Below are positions 22,914 through 35,935 of a stretch of 64,000 nucleotides of DNA, piece by piece (position 1 is the first letter of the stretch; each line of letters starts with the position of its first letter). Below the pieces are notes generated by a model. The model was not told the DNA's origin. It saw only the letters and a program-made list of their open reading frames with translations, and searched no databases. Location: contig QYRS01000001.1 of assembly GCA_006503535.1 (NCBI GenBank), positions 744,001 through 808,000 of the forward strand, in the 5' to 3' direction. Both the position numbers and the translations under genes were made by a program. This DNA comes from Arthrinium phaeospermum (taxonomy: Eukaryota > Ascomycota > Sordariomycetes > Amphisphaeriales > Apiosporaceae).

Positions 22914-25071
22914 ATGATGAACAGCACGGAGGCTCTGGTTCAAAGCAATGGCACCACCACGGTAGAGCAGTACTGGTGCGTCTACCGAATTCTGTTCTAC
23001 GTTGCCATCCTCTTCGCGTTTTTCACCCGCTTCCACCACTGGCTCTCGTCCGGCGCCCTGATGTTCATTGTGCTGTACACCCTCACCACCGCTATCCACG
23101 CCATCCCCCTGTATCTTCAACCCCACGTCGGCTGCGACTCGGACAGCTTTGCCGTCTCCAGCATCCTGCGCACCGCCCAAATTTGCTCCTGTGTGGCGGC
23201 CATCTTCTCTCCCAAGATCTTCCATGTCAGTCTCCGAAACCTTTAAGATCAACACCCCTCTTACGCACCACCCCCCCAACGCACCGGCCATCACTACCAA
23301 AAACTGCATTTTCAGCCTATTCGTATTAAATCGAAATAAAATCGTAAAAATAAACGGTAAATAGATTTAAAAATGCGATTTAAATTTGTCGACGGAATTT
23401 GTTTTTTAAAAAATAATAAAAATTTTAAAGTGGAGAAATTTAACTTTAAAATCTTAATTTTTAAAATATACGTGAAATATTAAGAAATGGAAATTTAAAA
23501 TATATCGTTAATAATTAATAGATTTTAAAATTTTAAATACGTATTATATTCCTTTTTTAAAGCCGGATATAAATATTTTATTTATATCTTTTAAAAAAAA
23601 TTATTTCTAAAGTTATTTAAGAAAATAGAAATGTCTCTACTTATTTTTTAGGGAAAAACTTTAAGCTTTAAAATAAAAATAACCCGATTATTTAAAAACT
23701 TCGGGATTTAAAATCTTATTATTTTCAATTTTTTCGAGTTTTTTTATAATTTTTATTTTTTAATTATAATACGAACATATTAAAATAGAAAATATAGATT
23801 TTTATAGGTAAAATTATAAATTAAAATTTAAAGTGGATACCGAATTTTAGAATTTTTTTAAAAATAAGGTTTTAATCTCCGGAGTTTTCTATATTTTATA
23901 GAATTTTTAAGTATATTATTTTAATATAAAGTTATCGAGATATACGTGATTGAAATCGGGTGTTTTTGGTGGTGGTGGCGGGTGCGTAGCTAGGGTGGTG
24001 CGCAGGGGGGGTGTTGATCTTATTGGGTCTGGCTGATGTTTATCACCGCGGTCTTATATATTTGGCAGTACTATTGCCTGCCGCGTTTTGTGGACTCCTC
24101 GGCCCAGTATACAGTGAATGTCACGGTCACCAAGGGACATGACCCGAGGAGGTCCTAACGATGGACTAAACGGCGTTCTGGTTGATCGTCAGACTACCCA
24201 AAATGATATATTCTTCAACGACACATCTTATCCGAGAGGCACCGATCTGGTTGTATACTTACTCGTCGGGCCGCTATTGCTCATTGGCCTTCATAACGAG
24301 TACAGACGGCCACGCGAGTCTCGACGGACCGCGTTTCGGTACATGTCAAGCCGCCGGGTCCCCAAACCGGGATCAGGCATTATTAAGAGTTCTAGGACTT
24401 ACCTTTTTCTGGCATTGAAAGCTCTGTACACCTTTGCTATCTATCTACTTCCGACGCTCCTCCTTTTTCACGCCCCCTTGGCGCGTTTTATGAAAAAACA
24501 CCTGGATAAAACGCCGTGGCACCACAGATATTCCGATATCCGACATCTGAATTCGGCTGGGGATATCAGACGTGCCAAGTTCATGGCAGTCTTGTGGTAC
24601 CTAACCTGTCTGTTAGCATACCCAGCATGGCCAGCGTTTCTGCTCTGGACCATCTTCATTCATGAGAAATCGCTCTTCGAAAGGCTCCCGGAGTCGGAAG
24701 GGCCGGCTGCAATCGGCCAGTGGGGGCCGTGGGTAGGATTTTGCCTGGCAGGGCTGCTTGTAATCCTGTTTGAGCTTCGCAAGCAACAGGAGAACCAAGA
24801 GCGAAGGGGCGACCGGTCCTCCTTAATTGCTGGGGTCGAATTTGGCTTGGGCGGTGATAGATATGTCAATGTCCAGAGACGGCCTTACTGGAAACCCACA
24901 AAGGCTGTCGAGATCGCGGTTGCCGAGTGGAGAGATTTTCGGACTTGGTGGCGTGAACCGGTTCAGAGGGATGTTGTTGACGACGAAACAGCTGTGTCTC
25001 AAAGCCGAGAAAACATGTCACTTGGAAACTTCACTCCAGGTACTATTCTTGCTCGGCAGCGCACTTGGTAG
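22914..25071 (+). pseudogene. Polytopic membrane protein gene split by a transposon
   Basis: The 5' part begins at ATG 22914 (first residues MMNSTEALVQ) and has helices around YRILFYVAILFAFF and ALMFIVLYTLTTAIH. Its frame ends at a TAA created at the left edge of the element 23246-24020. Past the element, the frame resumes in phase if the element plus one TA copy (777 bp) is taken out. It then passes an intron at about 24114-24192 (GTGAAT donor, CCTAAC branch, GTCAG acceptor) into the long frame ending at 25071. The whole would have about eight membrane segments and a charged C-terminal tail. The family is not recognised by name. Apart from the element no lesion is seen, so the insertion looks recent relative to decay. 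The second exon pair could still be expressed separately. Confidence 0.75.
23246..24020. mobile_element. RIPed TIR transposon 2, inside a gene
   Basis: A 775-bp element with inverted termini starting AGATCAACACCCC at both ends, followed by related GC-rich sequence (GCGCACCACCC-type). The flanking TA duplication is at 23244-23245 and 24021-24022. The first eight terminal bases match transposon 1, so both belong to one superfamily (Fot1/Pogo or mariner type) but to different families. The interior, about 23325-23955, is AT-rich and RIPed, though less completely than transposon 1. No transposase frame remains. Confidence 0.85.
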
Positions 25072-26294
25072 AGATGTGGGAGCTACACCTCTGAGATGCG
25101 AGCCCCCAACTTCAGTGCTGGAAGCTGAACTCTCATTATAATACTTCTAAAACGCAAATCTTCTACATACGACCATATCCTGCTGAATACTAGGGATCCC
25201 GTCCGCTCTCCCATATATAAGCAGCAGAGAGCCGAATTAGTACTAGGGTCGGTGACGACCTGGGAATCCTTGGTGTTGTATGTTTTGCATTTTTGCCCGA
25301 CGAGTCTATCAATTAGACTCTTTTCCGGTTCGAAATGCACCAGGACCACTGGCACCTGCTTGTCATTAGACGATCGTGTGCTTCGGGGTTCGGTTGTCAT
25401 TTTAGATATTGACACCAGCTGGCATTTGAGCAGCATCCGGGCCTGTTACTTATCCCGACTCCAGTATATTTGCTTAGTTGGCCTCCCATTAACAAGCTCA
25501 ACAGCGGCAGGAAATGCGATCAGTCTGAAAGACAGGGCGAATTGGCGAAGGCAAGTTATTCCCAACATCTCCATTCGAGCGATGATCGGAAAGCCTCTGC
25601 GAGTGCAGGCATATGGACGATCTGGAACAGTCAGCAGTCTGCCTTGCTGCACATCCTGCGTACATTTATCCACATGTCAACCGTTGCGCAACAAGTGCTT
25701 TTCTCATATTCAACTCCACTCAAACGTTTGCCAGCATGTTGAAAATAAGGCATAGAAGTCATAGTTACCGACGATGGAGCTGTTGTTGGTCCAGAGAAGT
25801 ATTGCGGCACATGGATTCGGTCCCAGGTGAAGGAGCAGGTCGGCAAAGACGACCTTGTATGCAGCATGGCTGAGCACCGGGTTTGCAGCAAACGGCCAGA
25901 TCCCCTCATCTATGACTGGTGGGAGTACGACTACAGCGACTCGCCCAGTCCGTCTGATTCTCAACGAGTGAGAAGTACACACTACTCTCGCCCAAGTCAA
26001 CGGAGCACGTTATATGGCGAACGAGTAGTAGTACCCTGCACGTGTGAACCAGCATAAATGAATAGGCTCTCATATTCATTCACCAGGGAGTAACAGTAGT
26101 TGCTTCATGTCTGTATCCAAGCTTGACATATGTAGGTCAAGTATCAGCGCCACGTGCCAGGAATAGAACCAGTATTACTTTTAATGATGCAGATGGGTAT
26201 ATAGTAAACGCATGTGATTCCCAGTATCCCATGGGTAAACCCAGCCCACATATCGAAAAGACTGTACTGCTAGGTACGTCGTTAAAGGATGTGC
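25072..26294. other. Intergenic region, 1.2 kb
   Basis: Several short frames on both strands, none with protein-like composition or splice support. No repeats or RNA genes seen. Confidence 0.4.
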
Positions 26295-26859
26295 CTAGAA
26301 CAACATGCCACCCAAAGCCATGCCGCCAAACAGAGGCAGCGCCATCGGCATCATGCCCATGCCTCCACCGTACCCCATTCCCATGGGGCGATTGTAGGGA
26401 CCGAACGGCCGTCCATAAGGGGACCTTCCCATTCCCCCTCCACCAAACCCGCCACCCATACCCCCAGGATAGACGCCACCGCCACCCATCAGACCGCCCC
26501 CGCGATACGACGAGTACGACTCGGGCCGGATGTGGCGCGCGCCCCTGGGGACCCCGGGCGCGTCGGGCGCATAAAAGACCTCCTCGAGCGACGGGCTGAG
26601 CTGGCGCACGTGCGTGACGCCCGGGTACTGCGCGTCGGGCGGCTCGAGGTAGACGTCCATGCCGTCGTCGTCCTGGCCCAGCAGCTGCGGCCGGTTCGTC
26701 TGGATGGCGGCCGCGAGGCCCCGCCGGAACAGCTCGTGCTGCTTGTACAGGTCCTGCTCGCGCTGCTGGCGGCGGCTGCGCTCGGCGTTGCGCTCCTCGT
26801 GCGTCGTGCCCGTGATCTTGTCCTTCATCTTGCGGCCAAAGGACCGCGGCTTGCTCGCC

Positions 26860-26894
<35 letters not shown>

Positions 26895-27415
26895 CTGCGT
26901 CGATGACGAGCCTGCGGCGTGGTGCGAGTCCCCTTCCTCCTCGTCGGTTGTCTCGGCGGCGATATCCTCCTTGCTGGGGTGGCGTGTCATCCCGCCCAGA
27001 CGTTCTCTCTCCTGGACAGGGAGCGAGTTGAGGTACTGTTCATCGTCATATGGATGATGCCTGATGGAGCTCATGTTAGACCCTTCGCACAATCCGAAAG
27101 CAATAATATCACAGCTTGCGGCAACTGCAGGACATACCATATAGACCTAGGCGGGTCAGCTCTGATGTCTACGAAGAACTGATGGTTATTCTCCGGATCA
27201 AACGTCCGCACCCAGCCATCTGGGAGAGGTCTCGACTCGTCCTCGACTGCGAATGGAGAGTATCAGCTTGGGGAAAGTTTGCAGAGGAAGTTCAATGATA
27301 GGTAGGGAGACCTACTGCTACGGCGTCTCTGCGCAGAGATCCCGTTCCGCTCACGTTGCGATAGTCGAGCAGACCCGACGGCCTGATCGTACGAAGGAGG
27401 ATCTTGAGATGCCAT
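26295..27415 (-). CDS. WW-domain protein with polyglutamine tract
   Basis: Three exons: 27316-27415, 27138-27246 and 26295-27060. Introns are 27247-27315 (GTAGGT donor, CGCAG acceptor) and 27061-27137 (GTATGT donor, ATCAG acceptor). The product is 324 residues. The N-terminus holds a PPxY motif (DPPSYDQ, residues 5-11). Residues 41-73 form a WW domain with both signature tryptophans (W45 and W70) and the closing proline P73, split by the second intron. Then follow an acidic stretch, a run of 13 glutamines, a basic helix (KPRSFGRKMKDKI), and a Gly/Met/Pro/Tyr-rich tail. WW domains bind proline-rich ligands. A protein carrying both WW and PPxY can bind ubiquitin-ligase partners of the Rsp5 type or self-associate. 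Function beyond that is inference. Confidence 0.85.
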
Positions 27416-28265
27416 ATTCTATATAGCACTTAATGTCTTGATGAATGAGCATCAAGACCTTCTTCACATTTGTGAGATAATCGCATTCGTTCGTCGTGAA
27501 GTCAGTCATGCCGTGGCACAACGTACGTCACTATGAGGTCAATGTTGGTGTACTACTCCAGTCGTCATTGTTATCCACACTTCTACCCCAGAGCCGTGCA
27601 TGCTGGAAACCAAGCAACTCAGGATTGCCAACCTTGCCAACCTAATAACTACCTACCCTCTGTGAGGCCTGCTGGCCGAGGAGGTTGAAAAGGAAATCCA
27701 CAATTAGTTATCGCCGCAATCCGAATGAGAGCAAAGACGGGCGTCCGGTGGCCAACGATTTTGGTAGATGTCACGGATTTACACATGAGCGCCCAAGAAC
27801 CTATGCGCATTATCTGCTTGCATGCAGTATAGCTATACATAATGCTAGACATACAAGCCCAAATTATTTAGAAGTATTAACAATGATGGATGGTCTTCAG
27901 CTGCCTCTGGCGAATGCCCCAAAGGCTTGTGAGAGCACTAGGAGACGAGTGCCTGCTGTGAAGTGATCACGACTGCCAGGCTACACTGCTTGAACATATC
28001 AGTTGGCTCGGAAGAATGTAAGGAACATACCTACTAATAGGGGCTACGAGTCACGAAATTGGCATGTCACCCATTCACGCTTTTAGCTTAAGATTTACGC
28101 ATGAAAGGAAGAAATAAACTTTTCTCATTGCTACTACCAATTCGCTGAGCCTGATACTGTTGAGACCAAGTAAGATCGACCGAATCGAACCCTGACGCTT
28201 CGAGAGTAACCAGCCTGAGAAACCAAACAACTGAGGCCGCCGCAAGACAAGCTTTCTTGACCATA
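27416..28265. other. Intergenic region, 850 bp
   Basis: Lies between the start of the WW gene and the 3' end of the AcrB gene. No gene or RNA signal is seen. Confidence 0.4.
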
Positions 28266-31225
28266 TCAAGCAGGAGCAGGACAAGGGCTGGACGGATCAC
28301 CGACACTAGCGCTACCGCTGCTAGGGGCACTACCACTTGCACTCGCGCTTCCCATGCTGGCATTCTCACCCTCGCCCTTAAGCTGAGTCGGGAAGCCGAA
28401 ACCTGGGGGCGGCCGCAACGACTCTTGAGCGGAGCCCGGGAGGCTGCCCTCGACCACGTCGTCGTTGGAACTCGACTGCGTGAAGCCCGACACATCACTG
28501 AGCATCGAAGAGGAACGACCCCTGGACTGAGTCAGGTGTCGGGGACGCGACGATGGTGACGATTGGGGACCGAACCCGAGGCGAGGGGGGAGGGCCCCCA
28601 GAGTGACGCATTGTATGCCGATTGGTTCCAGGCCGTGTTGGGATCGTAGGGGACAGGGTTCATCGCGGCGCCGTGAGGCAGTTGGCCAGCGGCCATGGGA
28701 TCCGAGTATTCGAGCGCACCGCCGTAAAGAGCTGCTTGCTGATGATGGTGGTTGTGAATGCTTTCGAGTTCCGACTTGAGAGCTCCAATGACTTGCTCCT
28801 TTTCGGCGGAGCGGGAGCTGGCGACGTTGAGTCTTTCAAGATGTTCGCGTTCCGACTTGGCCAGGTTGTTCTCCAAGTTGGTTCGATCTTGACGACGTCG
28901 CTCAACCTCATCCAGACCACGAGCGTTTGCGTCGGCCAAACGGGAAAGCTCTCCTTCAACCTTCGCAATACGACTGCTGATCTTGTTCCGCTTCCCCTCA
29001 AGGGTTGACTTCTCATCGGCCATGGCTTTCACCTGGCTGTCCAGAAGCGCCTTGAACGCCTTAAATTCAGTCAACGCTTTGTCGAAACTCGTACGCTCGC
29101 CGTTGTAAGCGCCCTGCTTCGCTTTCCAAGAAGCCATCAAACCCTCGGGAAGTGCCTCGTACTCCTTGAGCTCGCCTTCCAGAAGGGTAATGGCATGCTG
29201 GGCCTGCTTCATCTGAGTTTGGTTCTGTTGGATCTTTTGGCGCATCTTGTCATCGCCAGTCCCGGCGGACTGGACAGCGGACGACAATTTCTCCAACTCT
29301 TTCTTCAGGGCGTTCATCTTACGGTTCCATTCCTTGCGAATACCTCTCTGGCGATTTTTCTCCTCGGCATACCTGACCTCAGCACCAGCGATAGAAGTCC
29401 GCAAAGTGGTGATAGGCGAATCAGGACGGAGTGACCTCTGGTTGCTTGATTTCAGGTTGGGCTGGTCAACATCCGTGGTTTTGGCCTGGGTTGTGCGGAG
29501 GCTAGTGGTGAGGAGGATCTCGTGAGTCGTCGTGCTGACAAACTCGCATTCGTAGTTGGACATGGGAGTCAGACCATAGATGTCCCCGCTCCAAGTAACC
29601 CCGCGGCGGCGGTTTTCGCTGGTCTCGGACTGCTTATCGGGCTCGATGCGAGTGGGTTGCCATATGGCATTGTTCACCCGGACGTAGAAAGGCTTGGTCA
29701 AATCGATCTCGTGAGACGATGTCCCTCCAGTGCCCCCCGCGGCACAAGAATGGGCCGGGAAATGGCTGGTGTTGAAGGAAACCTCGTCACAACCGACAAA
29801 ACTAATCCAAATCTGGTCGGCCTCGCTGTTAAACGGCGCATTCCCCAGATTGTGAATGCCCGTAGCATTGGCATCGGCAGAATCGGCAGCACTATGAGTT
29901 AGTTCGTATTCCTTTACGACAACGATCTTGGTGCTTGCAATTGCAGCCCACAATGGCTGGCGGTTCCTGATTTGCGCACTCTGCTTCCTCTTCTTCTTCG
30001 TGTTGATGGTAGCTTGCGGTTGGAGAGCAGCAGCATCGCTATCAGGCGTTGAGAACCCACCGTCGTTGGAGAAGTCTCCGGCGTACGGCTTCCCAGCCTC
30101 TGGGTCAACGCTCTGTGCGAGATTATCGCGTCGTTCCCTTCTCAAATACCAATCGCGTATGTACTTAACCAGGCCCTGCGTCAATATATGTATAGCTAAC
30201 ACGCTGCGAACCCAATTCACCCAGCCGGACTGGACTTTGTCGTATCCCCGTATCGAATCGAGCGATTCCAGAGGGTCGTCTATATCCGGCGTCATGAAAC
30301 GGCTGGACCCAAGCAAGTATCCGATAGGCGAGTATTTCATTTTCGTGTGGCGAAGGATGTGGGACAGCAAGATCATGCTCAGGCAAACCAAAGAGTTCTT
30401 CATCGATCCCCCATCCCTTTCTCTTGATCCCCCACCTAGCCCGAGGGCAATGACCATCTGCGCGAGGTCAAGGATGACATGTTGGATCGGGCCCCAGAGG
30501 AAGAGCCATATGAGTAGTACGATGCCATCGACACAAACAACAGTGGCGATACTAGGGGCGCCAAGGTTCCATTCGAACACCTCGCTCAGACTGAGGCCAC
30601 TGCTGGTGGTCACAAACGTCAAGAGCGTGAACAGGACGTAGATTCCGGACAGCGCAATGGGGGGGATCTGCATCAGGATGATGAGAATGGCGATGGTGTC
30701 CTGGGCAGGGCAGGAGCGGAGGACGGTGAGGATGAACTCGAGAGGGCCGGTGTCCCGATGGACGTTGGTATTCTTGGTAGCGTTGACGTCAATGCGACGG
30801 TGGTTCTCGACGGCGCCGTTTCCCTGTGCCATGTTGTACGACTCGGATGAAGAGGACTCGGAGAAAGCGCTGACGGAGCCGCGCCTCGCGGGGTCGTTTG
30901 CCATATCGTCAGTGTCGGCGTCGGCCGGGGTCGCTACTGAGGCGGCGAGGGAAGCGGGTGTCGTGGCAGTGTTGGCGATGGTCGGCGGCGAAGCTGGGCA
31001 TCCTCCTCTACCCACATCTGACACATTCTCGCTGGACGAGGCAGCTGAATGTTTCGAGTTGGCGGTGGCATTCAGATAGCCCTGGCTCTTCGAGTTCTTG
31101 GGGAGCCGCTTGCCGGGGCCGACTAGACCATTATCGTGACGATTGCTATTGTTGGAGTTCTGGCTGGAGGAGGCGGCGGATCCTTGCTGCTGCTGTCGCT
31201 TGGCTGAGGATGATGCCCGAGGCAT
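28266..31225 (-). CDS. acrB: AcrB-like ubiquitination network protein
   Basis: The long frame (start codon 31225-31223) encodes 897 residues. It has a Ser/Asn-rich disordered N-terminus, membrane segments around residues 175-265 (TIAILIILMQIPPIAL and VVCVDGIVLLIWLFLW), a region with Trp-rich conserved blocks, and a coiled coil around 620-830. This matches the layout of fungal AcrB, the Aspergillus protein linked to the CreB deubiquitination network and acriflavine resistance. The frame stops at 28532, but a second frame immediately overlapping it stays open to 28266. It continues with family-like Ser/Pro-rich sequence (SSSMLSDVSGFTQ). Joining them needs one extra base in the G6 or C5 run at 28585-28599. 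I annotate the full span. Without the shift the protein loses ~90 C-terminal residues. Confidence 0.8.
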
Positions 31226-34200
31226 ATAAAAGGATTACCTTTCCCTCCCGGCGAAGCTGACTTGACCCAGAAGCAGAGTTCCGAGACAGCCAGCAAGCGA
31301 CCAAAGTCTGGGACGCGGCGGGAGCGAACAAAGGGTGCCTGGTAAGGGGGGGTAAGTGGTCCAACCCGAGGCAGTGGTGGGCGGCTTGGGCTCAAACTTT
31401 GGCAGCCTGCGGACCGGTGCAAGAAAGCTTTAGTCGGAGAGGTTAGGCGTCGTCATGGGATGAGAGAAAAATGAGCGGGTTTAAAAAGCGTTGGAACCGA
31501 GGGCGCGGGCTGTCTGGAATTATGCTTTGAGGAATGGCCGCTGCGCGATGACTAAGAATCGCACGCAAAGGCGGAATTGGGAGATAAAAAAAAGAATAGT
31601 AGTAGTGAGTGGTGGTGGGAGTAAGTAGTAGTAGTAGTAGCAATTCCGGGCTGAGAGATGCAGTGGTGTTAAGACTGCTGCGGTTGTGGGAGGGGTGGAG
31701 AGAGACGGGTGTTGGCTTGGCTCTCTGGACATCGAAAATGATGTTGATTGGGAAGAGAGAGGATTGAGGGGGCCAAGATAATAATAGAAGTCAATAACGA
31801 TGGGTGGTGATCACTGCTGCTGTTGGCTTAAAAACTACACATGCACACAGTACGGGCAGACACACACATACACATCCAGCGAAGTGCGTATTGTGGATGC
31901 GTGGGAATTGTAAGTGTTAGGTACCCTGCAGCACCGGAGGGTAATTTAGGTAGGCGGACACAGACACAGACACAGGCAGGTCAATTATCCCACTGTTCAC
32001 ACGTATTTGGCATATGCTGATGGGCATGCGACAGTAACGGACGGGCAGTAAACTGGCTGGTTGATCGGGTCGAATGGATGAGCTGCTGCTGCTACAGGGA
32101 GTATTGCTTGCTGGCTGGCACTTGACCAATATGAGGGAGAGAGCGAAAGAAAAGGCAGGCAGGGCAAGGCCAGCTTGAAGGAAAAAACCAAGGCAAAAAC
32201 GCAAAGCAAGGCAAGGCCGGTAGAGCAAACGAATTAGACAGGGTCAAATTACTGGGAGTGGGCTCCGCTAGGGGACAAAGGGGAATGGTCCCAAAGCTTT
32301 TTCAAGTACCTAGGTCTTGGGGGCGGGGTGCAGGGAGGTACCTACATGACATAGCCTTGCGCTCCCTTAAGATAAAATGCACACACCCGAGATCCTTTTG
32401 TACCATGCGGTTCGAACCACGGTACTGGAGTGCCAAAGCCAATCTCGAATCCGACAAAAAACCAAAACATGATCAGGATATAACGCATTTATACGGGAGA
32501 GCTGCTTCGCAGAGGATCGAAAACCAACACTGTAGATACACCTGAGAATTATGACCAGTACGATCATATCTTGAGGACCCGAGCTTAGGTAGCCTACAGC
32601 CTGTCCAGTGAATCCTTCAGTACACCACTCACTTAAAACCTTGCCAAGAAATGCATTGTTCAGTCCTGCCCCAGGGGCTTGATCTGACCCTGTCGCTGCG
32701 CAAGCAAACAATACCTCAGCGCTACAGTATCCGGCATACTCTGCAGACTGTATCTGCCCTGGTACCTGTTCGGGATAAGGATCAGTCTGTCCTGGGCAGG
32801 CTTGTGGCTAACACTTGCTGTTCAAGCTGGTTACTTACAGGCGTTACCCTAGTTAATAGATATGCCATTTGGTAGATATGCCACTTAACAGATATTTTTC
32901 GACTGCCTGAGTTGTGTACTGGGCATTGATGAGTCTCGGTATACCTTGCAGATATTACGAGCCTTATCGGCGGTGAACTGTGTTAACATGTCCTGCACTC
33001 TGGTGTATCATCAAGTAAATATATACCTAGATACATATGCAAGCATACACACCATACACGTCTATTACATGCGGTGTAGTGTGGTGTGAACGGAGGCCAA
33101 CCGGTACACACAGAGGTCAATTGGCTTGGGAAACCCTGCATGTCTATACTGTGATCTATCGCCGATTACATATATGAGTACCTACCTAGCTTCTATAAAA
33201 TTTGCCATGGCTGAATTCTCCTGGGTTGATGGGTCCCCGTATACAAGCATTTTCGATTCCTCTCCAATGATTCATAATACCGCCGAAAGGGTCATCAAGT
33301 AGGTATCTGGTTGCTTGGATAGGTGTTTTTTTTTTTTCGTAGTGGCTTTTCCATGGGAATCATGGAAAGAGGCCGAGGCGAGATTACCTGACTCGGACCG
33401 CCGCTGGCGAGCAAGGTCCAGCCAAGTTCGTCCTCCGTCTCCGTATCTCCCACCTGGCCTGGAAGACTGCCGAGTAGTGATCGCAGGACCTGGCATATAG
33501 AGTTCTGGCGAGCCGCACACAATCTGGGAACTACTCGGGCATTGCCTGTCCAGTACGAAATGAGAGACTGCTACGACAAGCAGCTGCATGCAACTATTAT
33601 AGCAGCGTAGCATCTGCCATCATGTCGTCAAATTCTATCGCTGGGCGGGGCCTGTCGTGAGGATCCCTGGACAACCCCACAGATGAGGAGGCCGTCACGT
33701 AACAAGTTACAAAAAGTCGCCAGAGGATGCCACCTGATTCGCCGCTAGACAGAAGACTTTTCTCCTTCTCTCCATCTCTGGTCTCGACACTTGACATCAC
33801 ATGCATAATCGTTACCGTACCACCCAATCCCGAATTTCCCCATCTCCCTACGGTTGGTCGTCAGGTAGGCTAGGAGTGGACGATGCCGACCTAACGGGCT
33901 ACCCTATGCTGCTACAAGAAAGGGATGATGGACCGATGCCTACGGTACGGCCGGCGGAGGAGCTTAATCCGCTGATCCGTCCGATGAATCGGAATGGCCG
34001 GCTTTCGTTAGGGTCAAGGGTCTTCTACGATTCAGGCGCGCACGTTGCAAGCTTGTCTCAACCACTACAGCCGCCTTTATTGGGTGACAATGTGACTTGG
34101 TGACTTGCGAATATTGGTTGCCCTTGGACCTTGGACAGTGACTATCTACTGTACAGAGATTCCCCAGACGGACCATGTGGCTCGTGTTGGCGATCCACCG

Positions 34201-35935
34201 TCGATCTGTCAGCCTCATTGCTTCTGATTAGCTGGATGCCCCTCGCTTGATTCCCATGCCGATGCAGATTGCAATCATCGTGTGCGACCTCCTAATCGAT
34301 GCAGCCGCAGCTAACGAGCGACTGAACTGTTGTCGATATGCAGGTCACCTATCTGAGCTGTTGCCGTTGCGTGTATTGGCGTGCCATGGCGCAATAGGGA
34401 CAGTGATGAACCTGCTTTATCTCTGGAAACTGCAACCTCAGTTGGAGTTGGTTGTATTGCATCGTACGCTTTGCGCAGGAGCGGCAGACTGCCAACTGGT
34501 AGGCAGAGAACATTGGAAGGGTTAGGCTGGTGGGGTCGCCCATCCTGCCCGGCGGAGTCAGCATGGCATTAGGGCCATTTACCGTCCAATCTGTTAATTT
34601 GCATTGCCGATCATTTCTTGACTGGCGCCATAGGCTGCAAGCTGATGGACTGATCACTGGCTCACTGGTTACTGATCACTGATCACACGCACGCGCGACG
34701 CCAACCTAGCGGAATATGAAACCAACCGTCAACCGTGCCAACTCATGTACAAGTAGCCAGCCAGCGTGAGCATCTCGTCGTAACGCCTTCTTCATCTATT
34801 CCACGTAGTACCAACGTCTTGAATATAAATTATGGCGACGAATTGAGTCGGTGAGGCATGTAGGAAGACGATGGACGACCGTCCCAACAACGAGCGGTAC
34901 TGCCGTTGGATCTGAAGCGTGAGCTGCTGTGCGCAGGCACCAGATTCCCGAGTCAACAAGTCACATCTGCAGCTTACGTGGTTCCGTAGATGATAGGACC
35001 TGCGGTAGGTGTTGTGGTGTCTCACTTCCATCAATTGCTTGTCCGTACATACAAGCTTTATTAATGTGCGGAAGACTTGCGAGGTACGCAGCCGGCAGCA
35101 GTCAAAAGACAAGCACCTCGAAAGCTTCATCCCCCACACCCATTCCCGCCAACCCAACACACTAGGCGCGATATGGCTAAGTCCATCGACTTTCCCATTG
35201 CCGGCATTCGAGCAACCTTCTTTTTCTTTATCTGGTGGAGGTCCTTGGAATTCCACTGCCGTGCTGTCAAGCAGGGATGAGTTTAATATGCCCGTCTTTC
35301 TACTTCGACCTCCTGATCCCACTCTGATCCCATTCTTCAACCTGGGATCAGGAACCACATATACGGGTATATCTAACGAGTGAAGAGGCATGTTCAGCAC
35401 TGCAATATCCATCTCGTTTAGAGGCCCTGTCTGGCATTTCTTTAGTTGTCCTGAATTGTAATATCGATGCCGAAACTGGCGTTTTCCACTGATGGCGAAC
35501 GCGCTGCTCTCTTGAACTTGCTGCAGTACTGTATGGATTAGGGGTTAGGTGCCACAATGGCGTAATACTTTTTTCCCCTACTGGAGATGGTGTCTCGTGC
35601 GATGAGCTGGTCTGTCGATCATTCACGGAAAGTTGTGATATGCCAAAAGCAGTGGTCTCGCATTGAGGGGATATGAATTGTCACCTGCTAAAGGGTGACT
35701 CGACAGTAGTTGGGGTAGGTATACCGCATTTCTGCCACTAAATGTAAGCTCTGAATGTATCTATCTTACAGACCATGCTCTCTTTCCCTGGACCTTGACT
35801 ACCGGAGAGGGAGAGGATCCTATCACAAAGGCGATTTGGGGTTTCGTGATTGGGCCAGCCTAGTATCAATATTCCGCAACATCCCATCGATGATTGCTTC
35901 ACTCGGTCGTGCTCCATGTTTCCGCAGGTCAATCG
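31226..35935. other. Gene-poor stretch, 4.7 kb
   Basis: Contains the upstream region of the AcrB gene, with pyrimidine/purine tracts and a short GTA repeat near 31621-31640, then normal-composition DNA. The longest ATG frame (34792-35412, minus, 206 codons) has no recognisable domain or coding bias. No tRNA or other RNA gene was found. A regulatory or long-leader role is possible but not shown. Confidence 0.4.

Noticed and set aside
28532..28620. Intron as explanation for the AcrB C-terminal frame change
   Set aside because: The only GT...CAG pairs in range give the wrong phase or lack a usable branch point, whereas a single base in the adjacent G6 or C5 run restores frame.
32395..32430. GGTTCGAACC resembling a tRNA B box
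   Set aside because: The flanking 5-base arms do not pair as a T stem and there is no A box or acceptor stem in place.
34792..35412. 206-codon ATG frame on the minus strand
   Set aside because: No domain, composition unlike the coding genes here, no splice or promoter support. Probably a chance frame in a gene-poor stretch.
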